Source: Clitopilus passeckerianus
Taxonomy: Eukaryota > Basidiomycota > Agaricomycetes > Agaricales > Entolomataceae
Reading direction: 5' to 3'
Assembly: GCA_944990035.1 (NCBI GenBank)
Contig: CALYLX010000141.1
Coordinates: 62,001-126,000 of the forward strand
DNA: 64,000 nt
The position numbers and the translations under genes were made by a program. The notes under the pieces were generated by a model. The model searched no databases, was not told the DNA's origin, and saw only the letters and a list, made by a program, of their open reading frames with translations. Below, one piece after another: positions 27,177-36,959 of this stretch. Every line of letters starts with the position of its first letter. Position 1 is the stretch's first letter.

Positions 27177-29114
27177 TTAATGTTTCCATCTGCAAAATAA
27201 GGTCAGTGACAACCTCTAAATCCGGGATGAAACATGACTTACATCTTAACCGTCATATCCCTTCCACCACTTACCACCTTATCCGCTACGAAATCTACAC
27301 AATACACCTCGTCCGTATGTCCCGGTAAATCCGTCCTAATCTTATACGTTTTCAGGTCCCAAATCTTCATATATGCATGCCAATCAGCATCTTTCCTCAA
27401 CAGCCACGGGAGAAAAACGTACCTTCAGCGTACTATCCTTACTCGCGCTAATCAGCATCCTCCCATCCGCACTCCAAGCAAGCCGATATACAGCACCCAC
27501 GTGCCCTCTCAAAGTGGCCACGAACTTGCCCGTCTTGCCCTCCCATATCCTCACCGCGCTATCCCACCCAGCAGATGCAGCCCATCTGCCATCAGGGGAG
27601 AAAGCGACATGCGATACCTGTCGCTGATGCCCTGTTAGTCTTGCCAAGGGCTTTTTAGGGCTGTCGCCGAATGGAGACCACAGGAAGAGTGTGTGGTCGT
27701 CTGAGCCGGAGATGAGCAGTTCCCGGGTAGTTTTGAGGATGTTGTCATATCGGTCCTTAGCCATTTTTTGCGCTGTAAAAATGGAAGGTAAGTGTCAGCG
27801 GTGGAAAGCAAACGGGCGAACCTCACCTTCTTCTTCGGAAGCAGGTTTCTTGCCCGTATGATCGAAAGGTCCTGTTCGAAGGACAAAATCGGTGTTCAGA
27901 GCAAGTGTTGTTACCCAATGAGCATGATCCTTGAGTGTATGTATCGGCCGCCCGCTTTGGGCATCCCAGACTCGAACAGTCCGATCGCTGCTCGCCGTGT
28001 AGAGGATGCCTTGGTTTCCGCCTGCTCCTCCCCACTTGACGATGTTCACGCTGGCTGAGTGACCACCGAGCGTGTACTCTGTTCGTCTTGTAGATGATGA
28101 CCATACACGAACTGTACCGTCTTTTGAGGATGATGCCAAGCGTGGAGATGAAGGATTTCTGGTGAAAGAAATGTCAGTTGAAATTTCAATTCGATCTGCC
28201 GTGACAGTACGTACATGTGTATCGGTTCCCAAGAAAGTGATGTTACCCATTTTGAGTGTCCTTTCATGGCTTCACCAAGAGGTTTTCCTGTTTTTGGATC
28301 CCACAAGCGAACCTATTCGTCGGCTCGTCAATTGTCTGATTTTGATTCGAACAAGAAGTTGAAAGCCTTACGTGACCATCGTGCCCACCCGAAGCAAGCT
28401 TCCTCTCCATTGCCTCCCATTCTACACATAACACCCATCCTGCATGACCTGTCAGCGTGTGAGATGGCGTTTCCGTGTTCAAATCCCAGAGGCGGACGTG
28501 GGTATCCCCTGAGCCTGTCGCAAGAAGATTTCCGGTGGGTGAAAACGATGCGCAGAGTATAGGTGATGCATGTCCTGTATAAAATCTATGAGATGATCCT
28601 TTGAGGCGATGGACGGCAATTTCTGGCATACCTGAGAGTGTTGATGAACATCTTGTCGCAGGTCGCACTTTGAATACACTCTGCGGGGAGCAATACACCA
28701 CAAAGACATCTTCGGTAGTAAAAGTATCCGAGGGGTGTTCAAGGACATCTTTTTCGAGCGAATTTGAGATCACGATCCTTGTCGGTGCACCTGGCTTGAT
28801 GTCAGGCCCTTCTGGTAAAGCAACATGGAATGAAAACGGCACAGGATCTTCATCATCCTTCGGATAAGTCAACTTATTGACTTTACAGATATTACGGGTT
28901 GACTCACCTTCGTCGACAGTTTATTCAGCAGCACCTCGAGACCCTCTCGGGGAGTATTAGCAGGCAAGTTAATGGCCGGTGCTAATGGTTTGCCATCGTC
29001 TTCCGAGACGAACTGTACAGTAATGTTCGGCGACGGTTTTGGTTTTTCTGGCTCAGGCTCTGGGATCCCGTGGTAAGTCTTTTGCCTCTTCGGTGGTGGT
29101 AGCCTCGTCGCCAT
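27177..29114 (-). CDS. nle1: Notchless/Rsa4 WD40 ribosome-assembly factor
   Basis: Notchless (yeast Rsa4) docks on pre-60S particles and, through its N-terminal MIDAS-interacting (Nle) domain, is pulled by the Rea1/Midasin ATPase. The start at 29114 gives MATRLPPPKRQKTYHG, then the Nle domain (NITVQFVSEDDGKPLAPAIN, SFHVALPEGPDI). About eight WD40 blades follow: ASFSPTGNLLATGSGDTHVR, LASGGHDGHV, LASSSKDGTVRVWSSS, TASSDRTVRVWDA, LISGSDDHTLFLW, SAGWDSAVRIWEG, LISASKDSTLKIWDLK and VVSGGRDMTVKIW. The last intron (GTAAGT donor at 27238-27233) leads to a tiny terminal exon giving KIWKH and a stop at 27177-27179. Without it the protein would stop early at VKM. Divergent from pirin 2 across about 200 bases. 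Essential housekeeping gene, intact. Confidence 0.95.
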
Positions 29115-29319
29115 TGTCAAGCACGATGAGCTCGAAATCAGCAGAATTGCATAAAAATTGAAACCACGTGATCGATTTGATAAAACGCGTTTGTTTGTCA
29201 CAGACGCGTGGGTTCAACAACTCCAGAAAAGGAAGGCCTCCTGGTCATAACCCGGCCATTCTGACTGATTCGACGTTTGGACGGGCTATAAAGGTTACGA
29301 TGGTTCCCATGTCTCGGTC
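29115..29319. promoter_or_regulatory. Compact bidirectional promoter, Notchless / pirin 2
   Basis: Only 205 bases separate the two divergent start codons. No individual element is certain. Confidence 0.45.
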
Positions 29320-30448
29320 ATGCTGCGTTCCTACAAGTCTTTCTGGTACCTTGTCTTAGCGCTGGTGCCAGCCTATATAAGCCTCGTAATTGTCTTTGGA
29401 GAGAACCCAGAAACCAGCAGCTCAAGCAAACTGTCTTCACTACTTCGCCTCTCAAAAGCCAACCAGCTTCTAAAGCATCGCCTCGGCGCACTATCTTCTG
29501 TATCTTCAACTACTTCTTTGAACAGACAACACTCTACAGCCGCAGACATGTCGTCTACTTTGAAGGTGATCCCTCGTCTCAGCCAAGACCGCGGTCATGC
29601 CGACCATGATTGGCTGAAGACTTTCCATACTTTCTCGTTTGCAATGTACGTTTCCTTCTTTTTGATTCCCTTGACTTTGAGCTTAATCTAAACGCACTAC
29701 AGGTACCAGGACTTCAACCACGAGAAATATGGTCCTCTCCGGGTCATTAACGAAGACCGTGTTGCACCCAAAACCGGCTTCGGAACTCATTCACATCGTG
29801 AATTCGAGATCTTCTCATATGTAGTCCAAGGAGCCCTCGAGCAGTAAGTTACCTCCCTTCTCATTCCCAAGGAACGTATCTGACGTCATCTACAGCAAAG
29901 ACTCAATGGGCAACACCGAAATCCTCAAGCGAGGCGCCGTCCAACTGACCTCCGCTGGCACAGGCATTTCTCACTCCGAGAAGGCGCACGGCTCAGAGGA
30001 AGTCCACTTTCTCCAAATCTGGTCCCTCCCTCACACATCCCGCCTCACACCTAAATACTTTACTCGCGAGTTCTCCGATGCAGAGAAGCTCAACAAATTT
30101 GTACCGGTGGTTGCCCCGGCTGGTTCTGAGGGCGTCATCGAGGAGAGAAATGCCTCAGGTCCTGCTCCGGTACAGACCCAGCTGACGCTTTATGCTTCTC
30201 TCCTTGAACCTGGGAAGAAGGTCGAGCAGAAGTTGACTGGCAAGAGGGGTTACGTTCACCTCATTCAAACGGGTGGCTATAACCCTGGAAAGGCTTCTGG
30301 TGGGACTGTTCGCGTTGGGAGTGGCGAGACCCTGTTGGAGTTGAGGGAGGGTGATGGAGCGTATCTGAATCTCGATGATGCGACCAACTTTACTGTTGAG
30401 AATGTTGGTGGCTCGACTGCGGAGGTTTTGCTATTTGATATCGAGTAA
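29320..30448 (+). CDS. Pirin family protein, copy 2, with hydrophobic N-terminal extension
   Basis: The same bicupin as copy 1: YQDFNHEKYGPLRVINEDRV, metal ligands in GFGTHSHREFEIFSYVVQG, GALEHKDSMGN across the second intron, SAGTGISHSEKAHGS, and the C terminus AEVLLFDIE. The first ATG (29320) adds about 76 residues: MLRSYKSFWYLVLALVPAYI, then a Ser/Lys/Arg-rich stretch and LNRQHSTAADMSS. This could be a signal anchor or a mitochondrial presequence. A second good start (MSSTLKVIPRLSQDR, 29548) would give an ordinary cytosolic or nuclear pirin, so alternative start use is possible. Copy 2 lacks the Ser/Pro insertion of copy 1. Both introns fall at the same places in the cupin as in copy 1 where comparable. 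Confidence 0.93.
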
Positions 30449-31329
30449 ATGGCGGTCACTTTTCGGTATATAATGATATAGGTTATAAAATATTGTACCA
30501 ATAAGCATCTTCTATGTATAACGTTCTGCTTCATCAAATAATTGACTGCATCGAGGAATGGCTTTGAGGTTTCTATATTTCTGCGCCAGCGGCGCCAGTG
30601 GCGCAACCTACCTACTGATTTGGGAGGTTTCACATTTATAAGGCCGAATTGCCCTCATAGGAGTAGAGAACACGCTGGCCGTCAACTAGAGTCAATCCTT
30701 CATTCAACGGTAGCGACGAGCAGGCGGAAATGGAGTCATCAAAAGTGCAATCGTCGAATACTTCCAATCCGGCCCCCGAAACAAAGGCGGGTACGAAATT
30801 CAGGAAGTCTTCAGGGCATAACAGGCCTCATAAATCGGGCGAAGAATCCAAATCTAGCTGTAAGCAGGACTTCCATTTAATTAGAGGTGCCCTAATCGTA
30901 CAACCAAATTCAACCCGCGGGTAGAACAAACGGATGTAAAGCAGAACATGGCTCAGATATCGGTCAGGTCGCAGATCTCATTCCCCTCTCCAGCCTTAGA
31001 GGATGGTGAGATACACTGGAATGACCGTGATCCTCAGCTTTTGACGGGGTTTCTGCTTGTCGACATCTCGGTAGGGGGAATTGAAATATTCCATTACGTT
31101 AGACCTTCTGAAACTCGCTCTTGACTGTGTAGTTTGGCGATAACGAGGAGGGAAATGATAAGCCTGGCCCCCCGGACCCTGGTGCATGATTGATTTTAAG
31201 AGGCTCATTTTCAGCCAGCACATCCCATCATCGATGTACTACATCCTTGGTTAACCATCGACCCATGTCCTCAGATATGTCAGGATCAAGATAGGCACGA
31301 CGCCCGACAGAGCAAATTTTCTTGATTCG
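30449..31329. other. Intergenic, no gene recognised
   Basis: Small frames only. One (30730-30924, polar, Ser/Lys-rich, 64 residues) could be an exon of the next gene but no clear splice joins them. Confidence 0.4.
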
Positions 31330-31818
31330 ATGTCCTCGGCTGGCCGAATCAACGAGGACATGGTCAAGGTCCGTACCGCCAAGAACACGATAAGCCGAGA
31401 GTGGATGCAAAAGTCATGGGACAAGGATGCATCCGGGTTTCATAAAGACGAGGAAAACAACAGGATTCTTGCGCTGTTGGACTATCGCCAAGTGGATCCT
31501 GCACACGACGTCCAATCGGCACTCGACGACGCCCCCGGCCCTGTGGCTTTATTCGACTACCATTCCCTTAACATCTCAGACGAGGATAAAGTAATCCACA
31601 TTGAGGTTCAAGCTTTCTGGGACTCAATGCGCCCTGCTCGTAGCGGAATTCACGGTTGGATCAACCGGTTCCTTGAAGACCGATCGACTACGCTTCCTGA
31701 CAAAATCTTACACTCCTTCAGCTTTGATGTGAAGCTCTCGTCCGTTCCACAACGCGACCAAGCTCCACGGACAGATGAATGGTTTGTTGACAGGGTTGAC
31801 TTGGCTGGGCTCCACTAG
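31330..31818 (+). CDS. Hypothetical protein, 162 residues
   Basis: Not recognised. A single uninterrupted frame of 162 residues, rich in Asp, His and Ser, with no signal peptide or membrane helix, e.g. VKVRTAKNTISREWMQKSWD and HDVQSALDDAPGPVALFDYH. It has the balanced composition of a real protein and is the only sizeable frame in an interval of about 1.9 kb. No paralogue was seen in the window. It could be a 3' exon of a longer gene. Confidence 0.4.
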   Translation: MSSAGRINEDMVKVRTAKNTISREWMQKSWDKDASGFHKDEENNRILALLDYRQVDPAHDVQSALDDAPGPVALFDYHSLNISDEDKVIHIEVQAFWDSMRPARSGIHGWINRFLEDRSTTLPDKILHSFSFDVKLSSVPQRDQAPRTDEWFVDRVDLAGLH

Positions 31819-32329
31819 GGAGCGAATAACGATTCACATCTCAAAATCAACTTCATCGTCGGTTCTCGGACTTGACTGAGGAAGGTCGGGAGGTCGATTG
31901 AAGGGATTGTCCCGAAGAAGAAGCCAAGCTGGGGTAGTGCACTGATGAGGAAGATTAAGAAGATCAAAGACACAGGGAAAGTACATACAGCCTTCGTATG
32001 ATGTTGTCATCAAGATAGATATAATCATCATAGGAGTGTACATTATCCAGGAAGCTGGTGAACATGGTTTCCGTAGAAATATGCGGGGGATGCACTCAGT
32101 GGTAAAGAATTTAATTTTGCCTTTAGGATCTATAAATTTCAGCGAGGCTTCAGTATGGTATGCAAATGCAAACGTAAGTCGGACGAATGTAGTTATCTAG
32201 ATCATACAATTACAGTTGGTATGTCTTCTGACAGTTTGTGACATATTCATACAGCCAAAAGCAGATGATACGTGCAGGTACGTGACGACTTTAGAGTAAC
32301 CGTATAGCTAGGCATGCCGATACAACTTG
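31819..32329. other. Intergenic, no gene recognised
   Basis: AT-rich 3' flanks of the hypothetical gene (+) and of F-box-like gene C (-). Confidence 0.5.
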
Positions 32330-34219
32330 TCAGTAGGAAGGAGAGTTCCACCAGCTGAACTTAATGCCCTTTTCGGCCGCAATGAGCTTTGCCTCCTGAT
32401 GCACGACTGTGTCGGGTCCCATCAGCCCCTTGCAGCCCAGAGAAATGTTGCTCCATTCGCTGGATTTTAAGGTCTCCACAATTCCTTCCGTTACGATTGA
32501 CAATCCCCCCATAACGGAGAGAGTATGTGATTCTTCTTGGAGCTTCGCCTTCCTTCTCTTTCGGGCTATGCACTTAGTGCTGATGCAATCAGCGTTGTAC
32601 AGGAACAGGTTCTGGAGCGAGATAAGGTCAGCAGTGAGGGAGTCCAGGGCATATTCTTCATCTACCGCCTTCGGAAAGGTGGAATCATAGATTTGCAGAT
32701 ATCTCAGGGTATCGCGATTATGGTAGAGCCCGAGATAGAGGTCCTTGTTACTCGGGCCCGAAATCTTGTTGAGAATAACTTGTGAGAGTTGGGGCGCTTT
32801 GCTCTCAAAGAATCGCCTGAATTGGGTCCCGGTCATCTGTCCACCAACGGAGCGTAAGCTGAGGTGACTCATACTGCACGGCAAAGCGTTAGTGTCGCTG
32901 TTGGTACATATTCTTGGGCGTTCACTGGAGGGGGAAAAGTAAATTTTGGTTCTATGAAGTCAGCGATCCGACCTACTCGCCAAAAGTCAACGTCAAGCTA
33001 GCAAGGTGAGGCCAATTCTGAAGCAGTTGTAGCACATCTCCAGCATCAACGCCTCGGATGGGGTCCGGATCATCATTATTCGGGCCTAAATCCACAGTGA
33101 GCTCTCCACAGATGAACACACTGTTGAGATTTGAAAGCGCCGACAAGTAACCTTCGCGGAGGGAAGAAGGAACTGGGTGAAACTCAAGCTGTACGATAGA
33201 GGTGGCAATGGCAAGGATATAATTCGCTGCCTTCAGTGCTTCGAACTTCTCTTCTCTAGAAAGCTGTCGCCATCGATGACACTGGGAATAAAAGGACAAC
33301 GAAAACCCCTGCATTAATAGGGCCCTTTCGGGACGCAGCTGCAGACAACGGGCGACTGAGACTATACTAGCCTCATTTTCGTGTCGGTTTACTCTGTTCG
33401 TGCAATCATCAAAATTGGCGTGTAAGCGGAAGAATAAGTCCAGAACAGGCGTCCATGCCCGACTAATCGTTCCCAGCCGAAAGATTTCGCGTCGATAGCC
33501 ATAGGTGTGGCATTGAATCGCTGCGTTGGCAATGCGCATCAGGACGTCGGTTGGGAGGGCAGTCGCTTTGTGCTGAGGGCGACGCGTGACGGATTGGAAA
33601 TGAAAGGAATGGACAGTGACACCGGGATAGCCCACATACATGGTCGAACGGCGCGTCGGAAGTTCGTCAAGGTTGGCTACAACCGTAACTGTGCATTCAA
33701 GTGTGAGGAGTAAGGTTCCCGTAGTGGTATTCAGGGGATGCACTCGGTCATAAAGAATCGGAAATGGCATGTTCGGAGTGCCGTAGGGGTACGGTCGCAA
33801 TTGTGCATATTTCCAGTTTCCGCCAACCCTGGCAAGACTGAGTGCAAGAGTAAATGTATCCCTCCTTGTAGTTTCCGATGTGGAACTGGATTGTGAGCGC
33901 CGAATGTCAAGATACTTGCCCCTCAGGGAACTCGGGATATTCGGAGCTTCTTCGAAGTTCGAATCCTCTTCATCAGACTGGATACGATCAGAAATAGTCT
34001 TCTCGACGTCAGGATAATCATAACCACTAGGAATATTGTGTTCGAACCTACCATGTCTGGATCATCATGCTTGGGATCTTCCTTGACGATGACGAGCCTG
34101 ACCTTTGTCCATCCCAGATGACTTGCCGAGCTTGGCACAAACGTTACCAAAATCTGGAATACACGGCATCCATTACTTTCTCTTGGGCCCGCGTATTTGT
34201 GGAAACTAAACCAGTACAT
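32330..34219 (-). CDS. F-box-like protein with degenerate LRRs, paralogue C
   Basis: Three or more exons. Exon 1 starts MYWFSFHKYAGPRESNG at 34219 and ends KEDPKHDDPDM at a GTAGGT donor. The long central exon has the conserved N-terminal domain (PFPILYDRVHPLN, TLECTVTVVANLDELPTRR) and an F-box-like helical segment LPTDVLMRIANAAIQCHTYG..FRLGTISRAWTPVLDLFF. LRPERALLMQGFS and LEFHPVPSSLREGYLSALSN follow. The last exon has leucine-rich spacing (LSQVILNKISGPSNKDLYLG, LRYLQIYDSTFP) and ends KGIKFSWWNSPSY. It aligns end to end with the genes at 45720-47341 and 50089-52035 but is in opposite orientation and more diverged. F-box proteins recruit substrates to SCF ubiquitin ligases. That role is inferred from a weak motif only. 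Confidence 0.72.
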
Positions 34220-34591
34220 TGGTTTTGAAGTGGCGCGAGGATCAGACTGCGAGAGTGAAGTTGACTGCAAGGTGGTCCGAACGCGAAAAGCTGTTGATGC
34301 CAGGCGGGTGAACTTTTGACGGTGATCTTATCTGATTAGTTCCCTGTCTTCGATCAATGCACAATCGAGTGGAAGGACAGCTCGAAAGGCACCGCAAATT
34401 TGAAATTGAAATGCTTGACTCATTTGCGAATGATAGGATTAAGTGGCCTTTAATACATGTACATGTCAAAAACGCACGATGATTCAGACGAGGTGTGATA
34501 GTTTGAAGGAAGACACGAAGTAGATATTCCGAATTTCTTCCAAGCCAAGGGCTGGTGTTTTGGCTTGTAGGCGTATCCGTCCTGCACAAGC
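34220..34591. other. Intergenic, no gene recognised
   Basis: 372 bases between two minus-strand genes. The minus frame crossing it (34242-34595) has no homology to the Bud6 C-terminal region expected there and no paralogue. Confidence 0.45.
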
Positions 34592-35440
34592 TCACATTAC
34601 TTGCGACATTGAAGCACCAATTAGTGGGGAGGTGCCACCTGCTGCCTTCCAGGCGTCCTGCTTAGCTTGAAGTCCCTTGAGCAGCCGATACAGGACCTTG
34701 CGAATCTGGGATAGGTGGGCGTTGAGGGCTGCGGGAGACGGATCTTCGCCAAGGCATTGTTCGAGAACTGTGCGCAGCTCCTGCGGTACAGAATGTATGT
34801 CGCTTCCGGATCCATCGGGGTAAATAACGGCAACAAAGGACCTGAAGTATCGCACTCACCTTAGGTCGATACCCCACCATGCAAACGCTCTCAATACTGC
34901 GTTGAACCAGGTCCCAACCTCTACATAGCAGTCGCTCACTTGCTCTTCTGTTGCTTGACCCGTACTCCACTGCTTCAACAGATCTTGCAGCCGGCGCGTC
35001 GATAGGAGTAGTTGGCGAACGGAATTGGGCACATCGTTGTCTGGGCCGAAAGTGGATTGGTTAGTGGATTGTGTGTTCTGAGTGCGTATTGATATTTTTG
35101 GCCGGGTGGTCGTGGATTGGTTAGGAGTGTAATTAGGAGGAGGATGGAAGTGGTGTGGTTGGTGAGGTTGGAATGAACGAGCAATTGCAGCAGATTGGAC
35201 CGTACGTTGCATTATTAGGGGTATAGGCCGCAGTAGTGGTCACGACGGAAAGAAAGCCGATGTAGTGTATGTTGATGGAGGTAGAAAGACAAAATGCAAC
35301 TGAGATTGAGGCGCAAATACTTCCGGATAAATGTAACGTACCTGGTGTGATGACCCGAAACCATTTGAGCTGTGACGCTGAGATGGTCGGTATGATGACG
35401 CTGAGGAAGATGATGGGTAATCCATATACACAGAGGCCAT
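34592..35440 (-). CDS. Stand-alone Bud6/Aip3 N-terminal domain protein
   Basis: Splicing three exons (GTACGT donor after SSHQ; GTGAGT donor after GIDL) gives a protein of about 185 residues starting MASVYMDYPSSSSASSYRPS. After a Ser/Asn/Gln-rich leader it has the hallmark Aip3/Bud6 N-terminal helices: VRQLLLSTRRLQDLLKQWST, GQATEEQVSDCYVEVGTWFN, AFAWWGIDLSDIHSVPQELR, LEQCLGEDPSPAALNAHLSQ and RKVLYRLLKGLQAKQDAW. It then stops at ...SPLIGASMSQVM. Full-length Bud6 has several hundred further residues for formin and actin binding, and these are not found downstream. The domain may localise protein to polarity sites. Either this is a reduced paralogue, or the C-terminal exons were lost. Confidence 0.75.
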
Positions 35441-36959
35441 TACGACCCTTTACACCGTCTAACGGCTTAAAGCTCTCTTGGTGTGAAAATGGCTGTGCTG
35501 TGACAGACGGATCGAGGGGTTTGGCAAAGCTGTGTGCGGGAAGTCAAAGTTTGCCGCGGGCTCGAGGTGGAACGCTCAGTAGACGAGAGAAAGTTAACGG
35601 ACAACCTCGGGGGGTTACGACGCGTTTTTTAGGGAGGGAGCGCCTTTATAGCCATAACAACGTTACGAGGTGGGGACGGCCAGGACAAATTGCGACAAAG
35701 GCGGCACCGATCAGAAGTCGACAAGTGACAAGAGCCACCTACATCATCAATATTTTGTGTCTGTCCTCATCAACTGGAGGTCGTCTGTTGCGGTGAAGGT
35801 CATGGTCAAGTCTCACAGGTGCTTAGAAGATCTTCAGGTGAAACTCGGCATTTTGATGGGGGAGATCAAGGAACCCGCAAGGGCGGTTGGATAGGCATAG
35901 CCCAGTTGATCAGCGCCTTGGGTGAGCTCACTGATCATAGTTCCCTCTGATTTGCTGGATGTTCATGTGTCACAAATACAGGATGTTCAACGGGATGGAC
36001 AAAGCTCCGAGCTTCATGAGCTCTATGAAGCAAGAGCGGTACAGAATGCCAATGGGACGAACGAACTTTGGCCTAGACTCCCCCAAACTAAAAACAACCA
36101 ACCCACAAATACTATTGAATTGTGCACCTGTCGGCAGAAGACTGGGGTCCCGCTTCATCTTATGGTGATCAAATGGTAGTTCTTGGTGAGAACTTAGTCC
36201 CTTCGTTATGGTGTATTGTGTGAATCTGTGTAGGAGCTCGAACTGCCGGTGCAAGTAATGCTCACAGTGATTAAATCTTGGCGAGTCTGTCGACCTTCTG
36301 AAGGACACGAGCAACTAGCACCGCTTGCTTGCTGAATTTGCCAGAGACTTAAGCTGGTTGGCACCAGATGCTTGCAGGCACGGGCCGTGATGCCGGCCCA
36401 CAGATATATGTACCTTACCCGACGGTTCGACGCTTAGAAGAGACTTTGCTTCCACAGAGGGCTGTGGGATAGAGATGGTCCGGAATTCATTCGAGTTTCC
36501 CCTCAGCAGGCGTTGTTGAGAAATTTTGTCTGAATCGGGCAGGATGGCGAGAGGGTAGAACTGGGAGCACATGGAGGCTCGTAATCCTGTGATTCATTGG
36601 GCTATCGCACTCGCTGGGCATTTGCTTGAAGTTCAGCAACCACCTCTGACCCTGCAAGAACTGAGCTCGATCACCAGAGGTAGAGTGGCTTGGTAGAATA
36701 CCTTACCTTGTACTATACACATGGTGCAAAGCCCCGGCCGTATCTAAAGGAGGCTAAGATAGTTCTTGGTGGGGGATCAGATTGAGAGATAGAACGGCCT
36801 GAAGAGAATCAGTAAACAGGAGACCGATACGTGGTAGTGCGGCGGCAGCTCCTTCGTGAAAAATAATTAGATTCGTATATCTGCACATATGATTAAATCC
36901 GAGAGTGAAAGAGACAGATCAAAATATCCAAAAAGAACGAAAATATATGGAACATAACC
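35441..36959. other. Intergenic, no gene recognised
   Basis: About 1.5 kb. Frames such as 35269-35796 (+) and 35922-36314 (both strands) look like chance frames: no domain, signal peptide or splice consistency. It probably holds the promoter of the Bud6-domain gene and the 3' flank of the VPS9 gene. Confidence 0.45.

Noticed and set aside
34030..34050. tRNA B-box-like word on the minus strand
   Set aside because: It lies in an intron donor region of F-box-like gene C. No A box or cloverleaf can be drawn around it. No convincing tRNA was found in the window.
35269..35796. Plus-strand frame of 175 residues
   Set aside because: It overlaps the 5' exon and first intron of the Bud6-domain gene on the other strand and has no recognisable content.
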